Shown one piece after another: positions 1 through 7,520 of a stretch of DNA of 24,662 nucleotides. This stretch comes from JBIOYL01 sp044870185. GTDB lineage: Bacteria > Actinomycetota > CALGFH01. The notes under the pieces are model-generated. The model saw only the letters and a list, made by a program, of their open reading frames with translations. It ran no database searches and was not told the origin of the DNA. How positions within the stretch are numbered: position 1 is the stretch's first letter; each line of letters starts with the position of its first letter. A program made the translations under genes and the position numbers. The stretch is taken from NCBI GenBank assembly GCA_044870185.1, contig JBIOYL010000092.1, positions 1 to 24,662 on the forward strand. The letters run 5' to 3'.

Positions 1-172
1 CTACGGCGGTGACGGCCAGGCGGGCGGCGCGGGCGGACGCCGAGCTCCCGCGCGAGCCGGGGAGCTTCCCGCGGTCGCTCCGAGGGCGCACCATGCCGAT
101 GAGCGCGCCTCCCGGCCGGGCCGGGCCCGGGTAGCGCCATCGGCAGCAGCCGGACCAGCTGCACGCGATCGC
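1..172. other. Left-edge stretch without a recognisable gene
   Basis: This GC-rich sequence lies before the lipoprotein gene. One plus-strand frame is open from the window edge to a TAG at 132-134 and could be the tail of an upstream gene. Its composition (Arg, Ala, Pro, Gly) is what random GC-rich DNA gives, and no family is recognisable. No convincing promoter is seen. Confidence 0.3.
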
Positions 173-184
173 ATGGAGGCACGC

Positions 185-752
185 ATGCTCCGCTTCGCCA
201 GAGCAGGACTGCCCGTCGTCGCCATCGTCGCCATCGCGCTGAGCGGGTGCGGCAGCATCGGTCCGGGCCGGACGGCCTCGGGCAAGACGGCCTCCAAGCG
301 GCTCGACGCCGCCGGGGTGACGCGGCTGGACGTCGGCTCCACGTTCGACGTGCACGTCACCCTCGGCCAGCCCGAGACGGCCACGGTGACCTACGACGAC
401 AACCTGGCCGACCTCCTCGACGTGGGCGTCGACGGCGGGACCCTGCACATCCGCCTGAAGCCACACGCCCCATCAGGAACCGGCCCACGCTGCGGGCGGA
501 GGTGACCGCGTGAACCTCACCGGCACGGCGGGCACGCTCAACGCCACCGGCTCCGGCGCGAGCAGCCTCGAGCTGGCCGATCTCAGCCTGCACGGACTGG
601 ACATCCAGCTCTCCGGTGCGAGCCACGCCAACGTCCAGGTGGACGGGACGATCGCGGCGCAGCTGTCCGGCGCCTCCGAGCTCACCTACAAGGGCAATCC
701 GCGGTTCACCAGGCAGGAGACGTCGGGGGGTTCCACGATCAGCCACGCGTAG
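185..752 (+). pseudogene. GIN-domain (DUF2807) lipoprotein, broken by frame changes and an internal deletion
   Basis: The family comprises secreted or lipid-anchored beta-helical proteins of unknown function with repeated 'SGAS' turns. The ATG at 185 follows GGAGG at 175-179, so it is preferred over the ATG at 173. A lipoprotein signal with lipobox LSGC is followed by a start typical of the family (AAGVTRLDVGSTFDVHVTLG) to about base 465. Homology then moves to a second frame for a short piece (PTLRAEVT, to about 510), and then to a third frame from the GTG at 510. That third segment carries GSGASSLELADL, LSGASHANV, LSGASELTYKG and the terminal TSGGSTISH, which is the normal C-terminal half. 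Summed over the frames the product is about 190 residues. I recall relatives of about 230-250, so one or two SGAS coils appear to be missing at about 508-515. It is probably inactive unless the frame changes are sequencing errors. Family confidence is high, and confidence in real decay is moderate. Confidence 0.72.
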
Positions 753-858
753 CCCGGTCGGGCCGCGCTGCCGGGTCGCATGCCGCGGCCGCCTGCCGGG
801 CGCCTGCCGCGGCCGGTGCCGCCGGAGGGGGCTGCGGACGAGCCCGTCCGAGATGGCA

Positions 859-881
859 ACGGCGCCCTGAAGGGGCGCCGT
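859..881. terminator. Hairpin between convergent genes, candidate bidirectional terminator
   Basis: This is a perfect 9-bp inverted repeat, ACGGCGCCC-TGAAG-GGGCGCCGT, with a 5-base loop. It lies between the 3' end of the DUF2807 gene (plus) and the 3' end of bldC (minus). There is no T-tract, which is common for actinobacterial terminators. Position and symmetry support termination for both strands. Confidence 0.6.
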
Positions 882-964
882 GCGACCGGTGCCGATCCCT
901 GTCCGCCCGACCGGCCCGAAGGACCGCGGGGGCGGACCGCCGGCTCAGCTGCGGTGGTGGACCG

Positions 965-1174
965 TCAGCTCCCGGCTTCGACGCCGCGGAGCAGCTGGCG
1001 AACTTCCGTCTCCCGGTAGCGGCGATGGCCGCCCAGCGTCCGGATGCTGGACAGCTTGCCTGCCTTGGCCCATCGCGTCACCGTCTTGGGGTCGACGCGG
1101 AACAGCGCAGCAACCTCGGCCGGTGTGAGCAGTGCCTCGGGCGCCGCCGTGGGCGATGCTTGACGGGGGGACAT
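965..1174 (-). CDS. bldC: BldC-type MerR-like DNA-binding regulator
   Basis: A 69-residue protein that is almost entirely one MerR-like winged helix-turn-helix. The core runs from LLTPAEVAALFRVDPKTV (about 15-32) through TRWAKAGKLSSIRTLGGHRR to YRETEVRQLL. This is nearly identical to the Streptomyces developmental regulator BldC, which as I recall has 68 residues. BldC binds tandem AT-rich direct repeats cooperatively and holds back the switch to sporulation genes. The ATG at 1172-1174 is chosen because an AGGTGG ribosome site precedes it and the length then matches the family; the frame stays open further upstream without homology. It is followed by a hairpin at 859-881. The conserved hypothetical gene upstream on the same strand is its usual neighbour. 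Presence of BldC does not prove sporulation, since non-sporulating actinobacteria also carry it. Confidence 0.95.
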   Translation of the reverse strand: MSPRQASPTAAPEALLTPAEVAALFRVDPKTVTRWAKAGKLSSIRTLGGHRRYRETEVRQLLRGVEAGS

Positions 1175-1347
1175 GGACCACCTCACTTGGTGCTGCTCTC
1201 CGGTCGAGTCCGACACTCGCGGAGATCCCTGAATAGAGTAGAGGTGTCGAAAGGGACAGACCATAGCAAGGTTGAACTATTCTTAACCCGCCTTGTCGGA
1301 CTATCTCCCCCCTCACCGCCAGCTTGTTAGCAAAAGGGGCGGACTGA

Positions 1348-2229
1348 TCAATTGCTTGACTCGCGGCCACGCAGCGCGCTCCAGCGCTCACTCAGCTCGC
1401 CGTACAGCTCGCTCGACCGATCGAGATCGCCGTCTTCGAGCGCCTCCAGCGCCTCCCAGACCTGCCGCACGGAGTGGTCCTCGGCTAGCTCGGCATACGG
1501 AATCACTCTGGTCAGCCCTCCGTAGTCAAGTTGGACGATGCTGTCGGCGTCGAAGGAGTGCAGCCAGTCGCGGAGCTCCTCCACGGCGCCGACCAGGTCG
1601 GCGTCGTCCAGCAGCTCCTGGAGGACACCCAGGGCCCGGGAGATGCGCGACCGGGCTGCCGGCATCGAGGTCTCGTAGACGAGCCGGGGCGGGACCGGCC
1701 CAGCGGGCGGGACCGGCCCGGCAGGCGGCTTCGGCCCGCCGGGCGGGACCGGCCCGGCGGGCGGCGAGAGCTGCCGCTCGGACGGATCGAACAGCGCGAA
1801 CCAGTGCAACGGGACGTGCCAGACCGCCTGCTGGATGTGGCTGCGGGAGTGCGGCTGCTCGCGGCGGAGCCGCTCCAGCGTGCGGGCCGCCCGCTCGACC
1901 TCGCGGGCCGGGACGAAGGCGTCGGCCACCTCGTCGGGCAGTGACCGGTGGAAGGCGACCAACGACTGGAGCACCCGCAGCTCGGTCCGCAACGGGCAGA
2001 CGTAGACGGTGGTGCCGACCCGCTGGACCAGCGCGTGCTCGCGCTCGTCGGCCAGCGGCATCCCCAGGGCGCGGGCGAGCCCACGCCACTCCTCACGGCC
2101 GACCAGCAGCGCGGCCGGGAGCGCCTGGCCCGACTCCACGTACGCCGCCCACTTCGACCGCTCAGGAGGGGGGAACGCGGCCAGCGGCTGGAAGACCCGC
2201 AGGTACGCGGCGAAGGCATGTCCCTTCAT
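1348..2229 (-). CDS. Conserved actinobacterial protein of the bldC neighbourhood, function unknown
   Basis: A 293-residue soluble protein without signal peptide or membrane segments. I recognise the family from the gene next to Streptomyces bldC (I recall a DUF8083 label). Conserved features include AAYLRVFQPLAAFP near the N-terminus, TTVYVCPLRTELR at about 73-85, HIQQAVWHVPLHWFALFDP at about 131-149, RLVYETSMPAARSRISRAL at about 182-200 and VQLDYGGL at about 232-239. Between the two halves is a proline/glycine linker at 156-179 made of four hexapeptides (PPAGPV type), encoded by 18-bp tandem repeats. The ATG at 2227-2229 is used because homology starts there; it has no clear ribosome site. 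A TATACT box on the minus strand ends ten bases upstream, so the message may have almost no leader. It is divergent from the dehydrogenase gene. Its function is not known to me. Confidence 0.85.
   Translation of the reverse strand: MKGHAFAAYLRVFQPLAAFPPPERSKWAAYVESGQALPAALLVGREEWRGLARALGMPLADEREHALVQRVGTTVYVCPLRTELRVLQSLVAFHRSLPDEVADAFVPAREVERAARTLERLRREQPHSRSHIQQAVWHVPLHWFALFDPSERQLSPPAGPVPPGGPKPPAGPVPPAGPVPPRLVYETSMPAARSRISRALGVLQELLDDADLVGAVEELRDWLHSFDADSIVQLDYGGLTRVIPYAELAEDHSVRQVWEALEALEDGDLDRSSELYGELSERWSALRGRESSN
1691..1762. repeat. Four tandem 18-bp units inside the bldC-adjacent gene
   Basis: Units start at 1691, 1709, 1727 and 1745 and follow the consensus GGGACCGGCCCGGCGGGC. Three copies differ by at most one base from it, and the third (encoding PPGGPK) is diverged. 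Being a multiple of three, the array encodes a PPAGPV-type hexapeptide four times as a flexible linker. Copy number could vary by slippage without breaking the frame. Confidence 0.9.
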
Positions 2230-2239
2230 GCTGAGGGAG

Positions 2240-2245
2240 AGTATA
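2240..2245 (-). promoter_or_regulatory. Putative -10 box of the bldC-adjacent gene
   Basis: On the minus strand TATACT ends ten bases before the ATG at 2229, giving a predicted leader of only a few bases. That agrees with the absence of a ribosome site. The best -35 candidate, GTGAAC, is 19 bases upstream, which is wider than ideal. Confidence 0.45.
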
Positions 2246-2372
2246 GGTAGGTCGGCTGCACCCGGTTCACCGCTCGGCCGTGTGGTACGGTCGTCTCCCG
2301 GGCCGGCGACCCTGTGTCCGGAGACCGCGACGTGGCGGCAACTCCGCCACCCGCCTGTCCAGGAGGTCATCC

Positions 2373-3458
2373 ATGGGAGCTTTCGGGCTCATGGGTGGCG
2401 AGTACGAGCAGGTGGTCTACAACCACGACCCTGCCTCGGGCCTGCGGGCCATCATCGCCATCCACTCGACCGCCCTCGGCCCGGCACTCGGCGGCACGCG
2501 CTTCTACCCCTATGCCTCGGAGGAGGAGGCGCTCATCGACGTCCTCCGGCTCGCCAGGGGCATGAGCTACAAGGCCGCCGCGGCCGGCCTGGACCTCGGC
2601 GGCGGCAAGGCGGTCATCATCGGCGACCCGCGCCGCATCAAGTCCGAGGTGCTGCTGCGCGCCTACGGCCGGTTCGTGGAGAGCCTGGGCGGGCGCTACA
2701 TCACCTCCGAGGACGTCGGCACCTACCCCGCCGACATGGACATGGTGGGCCTGGAGACCCGCTATGTGACCGGCAGGTCGGTCGCGTACGGCGGCGCCGG
2801 GGACCCCTCGGTCATGACCGCGCTCGGCGTCTACCGGGGCATGCAGGCGGTCGCCGAGGAGCTCTGGAACAACCACGAGCTGGCCGATCGCCACGTCGTG
2901 GTCCAGGGTGTCGGCAAGGTCGGCCACCACCTGTGCCGCCGGTTGACCGAAGCGGGCGCCCGCCTCACCGTGGCCGACTCCGACGTCGACCACGTGGCCA
3001 GGGCGGTCAACGAGTTCGGCGCCGACACCGCCGACCCGGGCAAGGTCCATGCCGTGCCCTGCGACATCTTCGCCCCCTGCGCGCTGGGCGCGATCGTCAA
3101 CGACGACACCCTGCCCGAGCTGAAGTGCGCGGGCATCGCCGGCTCGGCCAACAACGTGCTGGCCCGGCCCGAGCACGGCTATGCGCTGCGCGAGGCCGGC
3201 ATCCTGTACGCCCCGGACTACGTGATCAACGCGGGCGGCCTGATCAACGTCGCCGACGAGCTCCAGGGCTACTCGCCCGAGCGGGTCCAGGCCAAGGTCG
3301 ACGGGATCTTCGGGATGCTCCGGCGCATCTTCCACCTGGCCACCCACGACGGGGTCCCGACCAGCGAGGCGGCCGACCGCATCGCCGAGGAGCGCATGCG
3401 CGCCGTCTCGCGGCTGCGCCTGCTGCAGGTCCTGCCCGGCCTGCCGGGCGCGAGCTAG
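2373..3458 (+). CDS. vdh: Leu/Val/Glu/Phe-type amino acid dehydrogenase
   Basis: A 361-residue NAD-dependent dehydrogenase that reversibly deaminates a branched-chain L-amino acid to the 2-oxo acid and ammonia. The substrate-binding lysine lies in GMSYKAAAAG (K67) and the catalytic lysine in GLDLGGGKAVI (K79), the same spacing as K68/K80 of leucine dehydrogenase. TSEDVGTYPADMDMV (about 111-125) is the conserved catalytic-cleft loop. The Rossmann motif GVGKVG is at 179-184, and GSANNVL and PDYVINAGGLINVADEL complete the C-terminal signature. The ATG at 2373 has AGGAGG six bases upstream. By position next to bldC/purM/purF it matches the valine dehydrogenase of Streptomyces; Leu versus Val preference cannot be read from the sequence. 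Its stop shares the palindrome CTAG with the stop of convergent purM. Confidence 0.9.
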   Translation: MGAFGLMGGEYEQVVYNHDPASGLRAIIAIHSTALGPALGGTRFYPYASEEEALIDVLRLARGMSYKAAAAGLDLGGGKAVIIGDPRRIKSEVLLRAYGRFVESLGGRYITSEDVGTYPADMDMVGLETRYVTGRSVAYGGAGDPSVMTALGVYRGMQAVAEELWNNHELADRHVVVQGVGKVGHHLCRRLTEAGARLTVADSDVDHVARAVNEFGADTADPGKVHAVPCDIFAPCALGAIVNDDTLPELKCAGIAGSANNVLARPEHGYALREAGILYAPDYVINAGGLINVADELQGYSPERVQAKVDGIFGMLRRIFHLATHDGVPTSEAADRIAEERMRAVSRLRLLQVLPGLPGAS

Positions 3459-4486
3459 CCAGCCGTCACCTCGCCGAGCACCCAGGCGTCGACGCCGCGG
3501 GCGGCCAGGAGCCGCAGCGCCCGCTCGGCCTCGGCGGCCGGCAGCACGGCGACCATGCCCACCCCCAGGTTGGTCGACCGGGCCAGCTCGTCGTCGCCGA
3601 CCGACCCCATGGCCTGGACGACGCGGAAGACCGGCGGGACGGTCCACGACGACCGGTCCAGGTGGGCGGCCAGACCCGGCGGCAGGCAGCGGGGCAGGTT
3701 GCCGGGCAGGCCGCCGCCGGTGACATGGCACAGCGCGTGCACCTCGACGCCGACGGCGAGCAGGTCGACCAGGTCGGCGGCGTAGATGCGGGTCGGGGTC
3801 AGCAGCACCTCCCCGACCGGGCCGCCGAGCTCGGCCAGCTCGTCGCCGTAGCCGACCCCGGCCCGGGCGAGCGCGTGGCGGACCAGCGAGAACCCGTTGG
3901 CGTGCAGCCCGGAGGAGGCGAGCGCGAGCAGGACGTCGCCGGCCACGACCCGCTCGGGGCCGAGCAGCCGGTCCCGCTCGGCGACGCCCACCCCGAAGCC
4001 GGCCAGGTCGTAGGCGTCGGGCGGCATGGCGTCGGGGTGCTCGGCGGTCTCGCCGCCCAGCAGCGCGCAGCGTGCCTGCCGGCAGCCCTCGGCCACGCCG
4101 GCAACGATGGCGGCCACCCGCTCGGGCACGAGCCGCCCGACGGCCAGGTAGTCGAGCAGGAACGCCGGCGCGGCGCCGGTCACCACCAGGTCGTCGACCA
4201 CCATGGCGACCAGGTCGATGCCGACCGTGTCGTGGCGGTCCAGCGCCTGGGCGACCAGCAGCTTGGTGCCCACGCCGTCGGCCGAGGCGGCCAGCACCGG
4301 GTCCCGGAAGCGCTCCCGGTCGAGCGACCACAGCCCGGCGAAGCCGCCGATGCCGCCGAGCACGCGCGGCCCGTGCGTGGCCTCGACGGCCGCCCGCAGC
4401 AGCGCCACCGCCCGGTCGCCGGCCTCGAGGTCGACCCCGGCGGCCGTATACGTCAACGGCTCGCCGCCGGCCGGGTGCTCACGCAC
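3455..4486 (-). CDS. purM: Phosphoribosylformylglycinamidine cyclo-ligase (AIR synthetase)
   Basis: Fifth step of purine synthesis: ATP-dependent ring closure of FGAM to 5-aminoimidazole ribotide, in the cytosol as a dimer. At 343 residues it has the usual length. Motifs are YTAAGVDLEAGDRAV at the N-terminus, the ATP-binding ASADGVGTKLLVA (about 67-79), VVDDLVVTGAAPAFLLDYLAVG, ALLGGETAEHPD (about 141-152), SSGLHANGFSLVR, CHVTGGGLPGNLPRCLP and the tail STNLGVGMVAVL. The GTG start (4484-4486) lies inside the 3' end of purF. The 8-base overlap implies translational coupling, so the two enzymes are made from one message. The stop overlaps the convergent dehydrogenase stop in CTAG. Confidence 0.97.
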   Translation of the reverse strand: MREHPAGGEPLTYTAAGVDLEAGDRAVALLRAAVEATHGPRVLGGIGGFAGLWSLDRERFRDPVLAASADGVGTKLLVAQALDRHDTVGIDLVAMVVDDLVVTGAAPAFLLDYLAVGRLVPERVAAIVAGVAEGCRQARCALLGGETAEHPDAMPPDAYDLAGFGVGVAERDRLLGPERVVAGDVLLALASSGLHANGFSLVRHALARAGVGYGDELAELGGPVGEVLLTPTRIYAADLVDLLAVGVEVHALCHVTGGGLPGNLPRCLPPGLAAHLDRSSWTVPPVFRVVQAMGSVGDDELARSTNLGVGMVAVLPAAEAERALRLLAARGVDAWVLGEVTAG

Positions 4487-5921
4487 GGCTGGCCGGCTCG
4501 AGCACGTGCTTGCCCCGGGCGGCGGCGACCGGGATCGGGTAGTCGCCGCTGAAGCAGGCCGTGCACAGCCCGCGGCCGCCGCCGGGCGCGGCCGCCGCGG
4601 TCATCGCCTCCAGCGACAGGTAGCCGAGCGAGTCCGCCTCGATGTAGGCGGCGACCTCGTCGACCAGCAGGTCGCTGGCGACCAGCTCGGTGCGGGTCGC
4701 CATGTCGATGCCGTAGAAGCAGGGCCAGCGCACCGGTGGCGAGGTGATGCGCACGTGGACCTCGCGTGCGCCCGCCTCCCGCAGCATGCGTACGATCGCC
4801 TTGGTGGTGTTGCCGCGCACGATCGAGTCGTCGACCACGACCAGGCGCTTGTCCCGGATCGCGTCGCGCAGCGGGTTCAGCTTCAGGCGGATGCCGAGCC
4901 GGCGGATGGTCTGGGTCGGCTCGATGAACGTGCGGCCGACGTAGCGGTTCTTCATCAGCCCTTCGCCGAACGGGATCCCGCTCGCCTCGGCGTAGCCGCC
5001 GGCCGCGCTGACCGCCGTGTCGGGCACCGGGATGACCAGGTCGGCCTCGACCGGCGCCTCGCGGGCGAGCGCGGCGCCGAGCCCACGGCGCACCGTGTGG
5101 ACGCTGCGGCCACCGAGGGTCGAGTCGGCCCGGGCGAGGTAGACGTGCTCGAACACGCACAGGTGGGGCGTGGGCTCGGCGAAGCGGCGCGAGCGCAGCC
5201 CGCGCTCGTCGACGGCGACCACCTCGCCGGGGTCGACCTCGCGCACAAAGGCCGCCCCCACGATGTCCAGCGCGGCCGTCTCCGACGCGACCACCCAGCC
5301 GCCGGGCAGACGGCCAAGGCACAGCGGCCGGACCCCGTGCGGGTCGCGCACGCCGTACAGGGTGCGTTCGTCCATGACGACCAGCGAGTAGGCGCCCGCG
5401 AGCCGCGGCATCGTGGCGACGATGGCCTCCTCCAGCGACAGCTCGGCGCGGCGGGCCAGCAGCTCGGCGATGACGTCGGTGTCGCTGGTCGCCACCCCCG
5501 CGCCGACCGCCTGGCCGGGGTGGGCCGCCGCGCCGGGTCCCCACAGCTCGGCGGCCAGCGCCGCGGTGTTGGTCAGGTTGCCGTTGTGCCCGAGCGCGAT
5601 GACCGACCCGTTGGCCGCCGTCTTGAAGGTCGGCTGGGCGTTCTCCCAGCACGAGCTGCCGGTGGTGGAGTAGCGGGTGTGCCCGATGGCCAGGTGCCCC
5701 TGCAGGGTCGCCAGCGTGGGCTCGTCGAAGACCTGGCTGACCAGGCCCATCTCCTTGGAGACGAGCACGCTGTGGCCGTCGGAGACGGCCATGCCGGCCG
5801 CTTCCTGCCCGCGGTGCTGGAGCGCGTACAGCCCGAAGAAGGTGAGGTTGGCGACCTGCTCACCGGGAGCCCACACCCCGAAGATGCCACACGCCTCGCG
5901 TGGATGGTCGGCGTCGAGCAT
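4479..5921 (-). CDS. purF: Amidophosphoribosyltransferase
   Basis: Committed step of purine synthesis: PRPP plus glutamine gives phosphoribosylamine. The protein has 480 residues. A short propeptide (MLDADHPREA) precedes C11, the N-terminal nucleophile of the class II glutaminase (CGIFGVW), as in B. subtilis PurF. Glutaminase motifs include LQHRGQEAAGM, IGHTRYSTTG and GHNGNLTN. The phosphoribosyltransferase PRPP loop VVVDDSIVRGNTT is at 361-373. C255, C401, C453 and C456 fit the four ligands of the oxygen-sensitive 4Fe-4S cluster of Bacillus-type enzymes. The ATG at 5919-5921 has GGAGG just upstream. A TACCCT -10 box lies about 40 bases upstream. It is the first gene of the purF-purM unit and divergent from the MATE gene. 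Confidence 0.98.
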   Translation of the reverse strand: MLDADHPREACGIFGVWAPGEQVANLTFFGLYALQHRGQEAAGMAVSDGHSVLVSKEMGLVSQVFDEPTLATLQGHLAIGHTRYSTTGSSCWENAQPTFKTAANGSVIALGHNGNLTNTAALAAELWGPGAAAHPGQAVGAGVATSDTDVIAELLARRAELSLEEAIVATMPRLAGAYSLVVMDERTLYGVRDPHGVRPLCLGRLPGGWVVASETAALDIVGAAFVREVDPGEVVAVDERGLRSRRFAEPTPHLCVFEHVYLARADSTLGGRSVHTVRRGLGAALAREAPVEADLVIPVPDTAVSAAGGYAEASGIPFGEGLMKNRYVGRTFIEPTQTIRRLGIRLKLNPLRDAIRDKRLVVVDDSIVRGNTTKAIVRMLREAGAREVHVRITSPPVRWPCFYGIDMATRTELVASDLLVDEVAAYIEADSLGYLSLEAMTAAAAPGGGRGLCTACFSGDYPIPVAAARGKHVLEPASRA

Positions 5922-5959
5922 GCTCCTCCAAGGGACCGCAGCGGGGGGAAGGCAGCCTC

Positions 5960-5965
5960 AGGGTA
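5960..5965 (-). promoter_or_regulatory. purF: Putative -10 box for purF-purM
   Basis: The minus strand reads TACCCT in the divergent purF/MATE spacer, which predicts a leader of about 30 bases containing the GGAGG site. The -35 candidate is weak. No operator or riboswitch fold was recognised in the leader. Confidence 0.4.
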
Positions 5966-6063
5966 GCACCCGGAGCGGCCCGGGAACCGCTGGAGGTCCG
6001 GGAGCCCCGACGGGATGCCCCGGTCGGCGGGCTGGGCGCCCCGGTCAGCCGGGCGGGTGTGGC

Positions 6064-6069
6064 TACAGT
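6064..6069 (+). promoter_or_regulatory. Leaderless -10 box before the MATE transporter
   Basis: TACAGT fits the actinobacterial TAnnnT -10 pattern and ends seven bases before the ATG at 6077. Transcription would therefore start at or next to the A of the start codon, giving a leaderless message. No -35 or ribosome site is visible. Confidence 0.6.
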
Positions 6070-6076
6070 GGCGGGC

Positions 6077-7456
6077 ATGCAGCGAGCGCGCGCCGGCCGG
6101 CGACACCCAGGCGGCGGCGTGCTCGGGCGTCGGCTGGTCGGCCGGCCTGGCGACCGGGAGATCCTGCGGCTGGCCGCGCCCGCGCTCGGCGAGCTGGCCG
6201 CCGAGCCGCTGTACGTCCTGGTGGACACCGCCATCGTCGGCCATCTCGGCACCCCTCAGCTCGGCGGGCTGGCCGTCGCCGGCACGATCCTGACCACCGC
6301 GTTCGCGCTGCTCATCTTCTTGTCCTACGGCACGACGGCCGCGGTGGCCCGCTCGTTCGGGGCCGGCGACGCGGCCGCCGCGGCCGGCCACGCGGTGCAG
6401 GCGCTGTGGTTCGCCGGCGCCGTCGGGCTGGCCCTGGTGGCCGCCGGCCTTGCCTGGTCGCCCGCCCTGGGCGCCGCGCCCACCGTCACCCCCTACGCCC
6501 TGGTCTACCTGCGGGTCAGCCTGGCCGGCGTCCCGGCCATGCTGGTCACCCTGGTCGGCCTCGGCTACCTGCGGGGCCTGCAGGACACGCGCACGCCGCT
6601 GCTGATCGCGGCGGCTGCCAACGCCGGCAACCTGGTGCTCGAGCTCGTGCTCGTCTACGGGGTCCGGCTCGGCGTGGCCGGGTCGGCGCTGGCCACCGTG
6701 GCCGCCCAGATGGGGTCGGCCGCGGTCTACCTGGTGCTGGTCGTGCGCCGGGTGCGGGCGGCCGGCGCCAGGGTGCGGCCGCACGGGCACGGCCTGGGCG
6801 TGTTCGCCGCCCGCAGCGGCGCCCTGTTCGTACGCACGGCGGCGCTGCGCGGCGCCTTCACCGGGGCGACCGCGGTGGCGGCCGGGATCGGCACCACGGC
6901 GCTCGCCGCCCACCAGGTCGCCTTCCAGGTGTGGACCTTCCTCGCGCTCGTGCTCGACGCGGTCGCGATCGCCGGCCAGGCGATGGTCGGCCGGCTGCTC
7001 GGCGCCGGCGACGGGCCGGCCGCGCGGGCGGCCGCCCGCCGCATGGTCGAGTGGGGCGTCGCGTTCGGGCTGCTGTTCGCGCTCGCCGTCGCGCTGGCCC
7101 GGCCGCTGGCCGCCGGGCTGTTCACCAGCGACCCCGCGGTGCGCGCGCAGGCCGGCCAGGCCCTGTGGTACGTCGCCGCCCTCCAGCCGGTCGGGGCGGT
7201 CGTCTTCGTGCTCGACGGGGTGCTGATCGGCGCGGGCGACCTGCGCTTTCTGGCCGCGGCGAGCGTCGCCGTGAACGCGGCCCTGTTCCTGCCGGCCGCC
7301 TGGGCGGTCTCCCGCCTCGGGCTGGGGCTCGGCGCGCTCTGGGGCGCCCTCACCCTGCTCATGCTGGGACGTCTGGCCAGCAACGGCTGGCGGTTCGCGG
7401 GCGGCCGCTGGCAGGTGGAAGGCCCCGGCCGAAAGGCGCCCCGCCCGCCCGCATGA
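6077..7456 (+). CDS. MATE/DinF-family efflux transporter
   Basis: A 459-residue integral membrane protein with about twelve hydrophobic segments, the normal size for multidrug and toxic compound extrusion transporters, which export cationic or hydrophobic compounds by H+ or Na+ antiport. Recognisable features are EILRLAAPALGELAAEPLYVLVDTAIVGHLG at the start of the first half (about 27-57), LSYGTTAAVARSFGAGD, GYLRGLQDTRTPL at about 163-175, and the second-half counterpart beginning FVRTAALRGAF with IGTTALAAHQVAFQVW and DGVLIGAGDLRFL. The pattern is the DinF branch. The ATG at 6077 is chosen because a -10 box lies seven bases upstream; in-frame GTG codons at 6059 and 6068 are alternatives. The exported substrate is unknown. 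The next gene, 64 bases downstream, has its own leaderless promoter. Confidence 0.9.
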   Translation: MQRARAGRRHPGGGVLGRRLVGRPGDREILRLAAPALGELAAEPLYVLVDTAIVGHLGTPQLGGLAVAGTILTTAFALLIFLSYGTTAAVARSFGAGDAAAAAGHAVQALWFAGAVGLALVAAGLAWSPALGAAPTVTPYALVYLRVSLAGVPAMLVTLVGLGYLRGLQDTRTPLLIAAAANAGNLVLELVLVYGVRLGVAGSALATVAAQMGSAAVYLVLVVRRVRAAGARVRPHGHGLGVFAARSGALFVRTAALRGAFTGATAVAAGIGTTALAAHQVAFQVWTFLALVLDAVAIAGQAMVGRLLGAGDGPAARAAARRMVEWGVAFGLLFALAVALARPLAAGLFTSDPAVRAQAGQALWYVAALQPVGAVVFVLDGVLIGAGDLRFLAAASVAVNAALFLPAAWAVSRLGLGLGALWGALTLLMLGRLASNGWRFAGGRWQVEGPGRKAPRPPA

Positions 7457-7508
7457 CCGGCCGGCCCGCGTCGGGGCTGACGGCGGGTCGGCCCGCGCGT
7501 GGCGGCGG

Positions 7509-7514
7509 TAGAGT
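7509..7514 (+). promoter_or_regulatory. Leaderless -10 box before the hydroxyacid dehydrogenase
   Basis: TAGAGT ends six bases before the GTG at 7521, the spacing expected when transcription begins at the start codon. There is no ribosome site, which fits. No convincing -35 was found. Confidence 0.58.
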
Positions 7515-7520
7515 TGGGCC

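Noticed and set aside
1691..1762. CRISPR-like array
   Set aside because: Units are 18 bp, contiguous and coding, with no spacers. No CRISPR repeats or cas genes are seen in the window.
2009..4552. A plus-strand open frame of 847 codons through vdh and purM
   Set aside because: It is out of frame with vdh and antisense to purM, with shadow-like composition and no recognisable domain.
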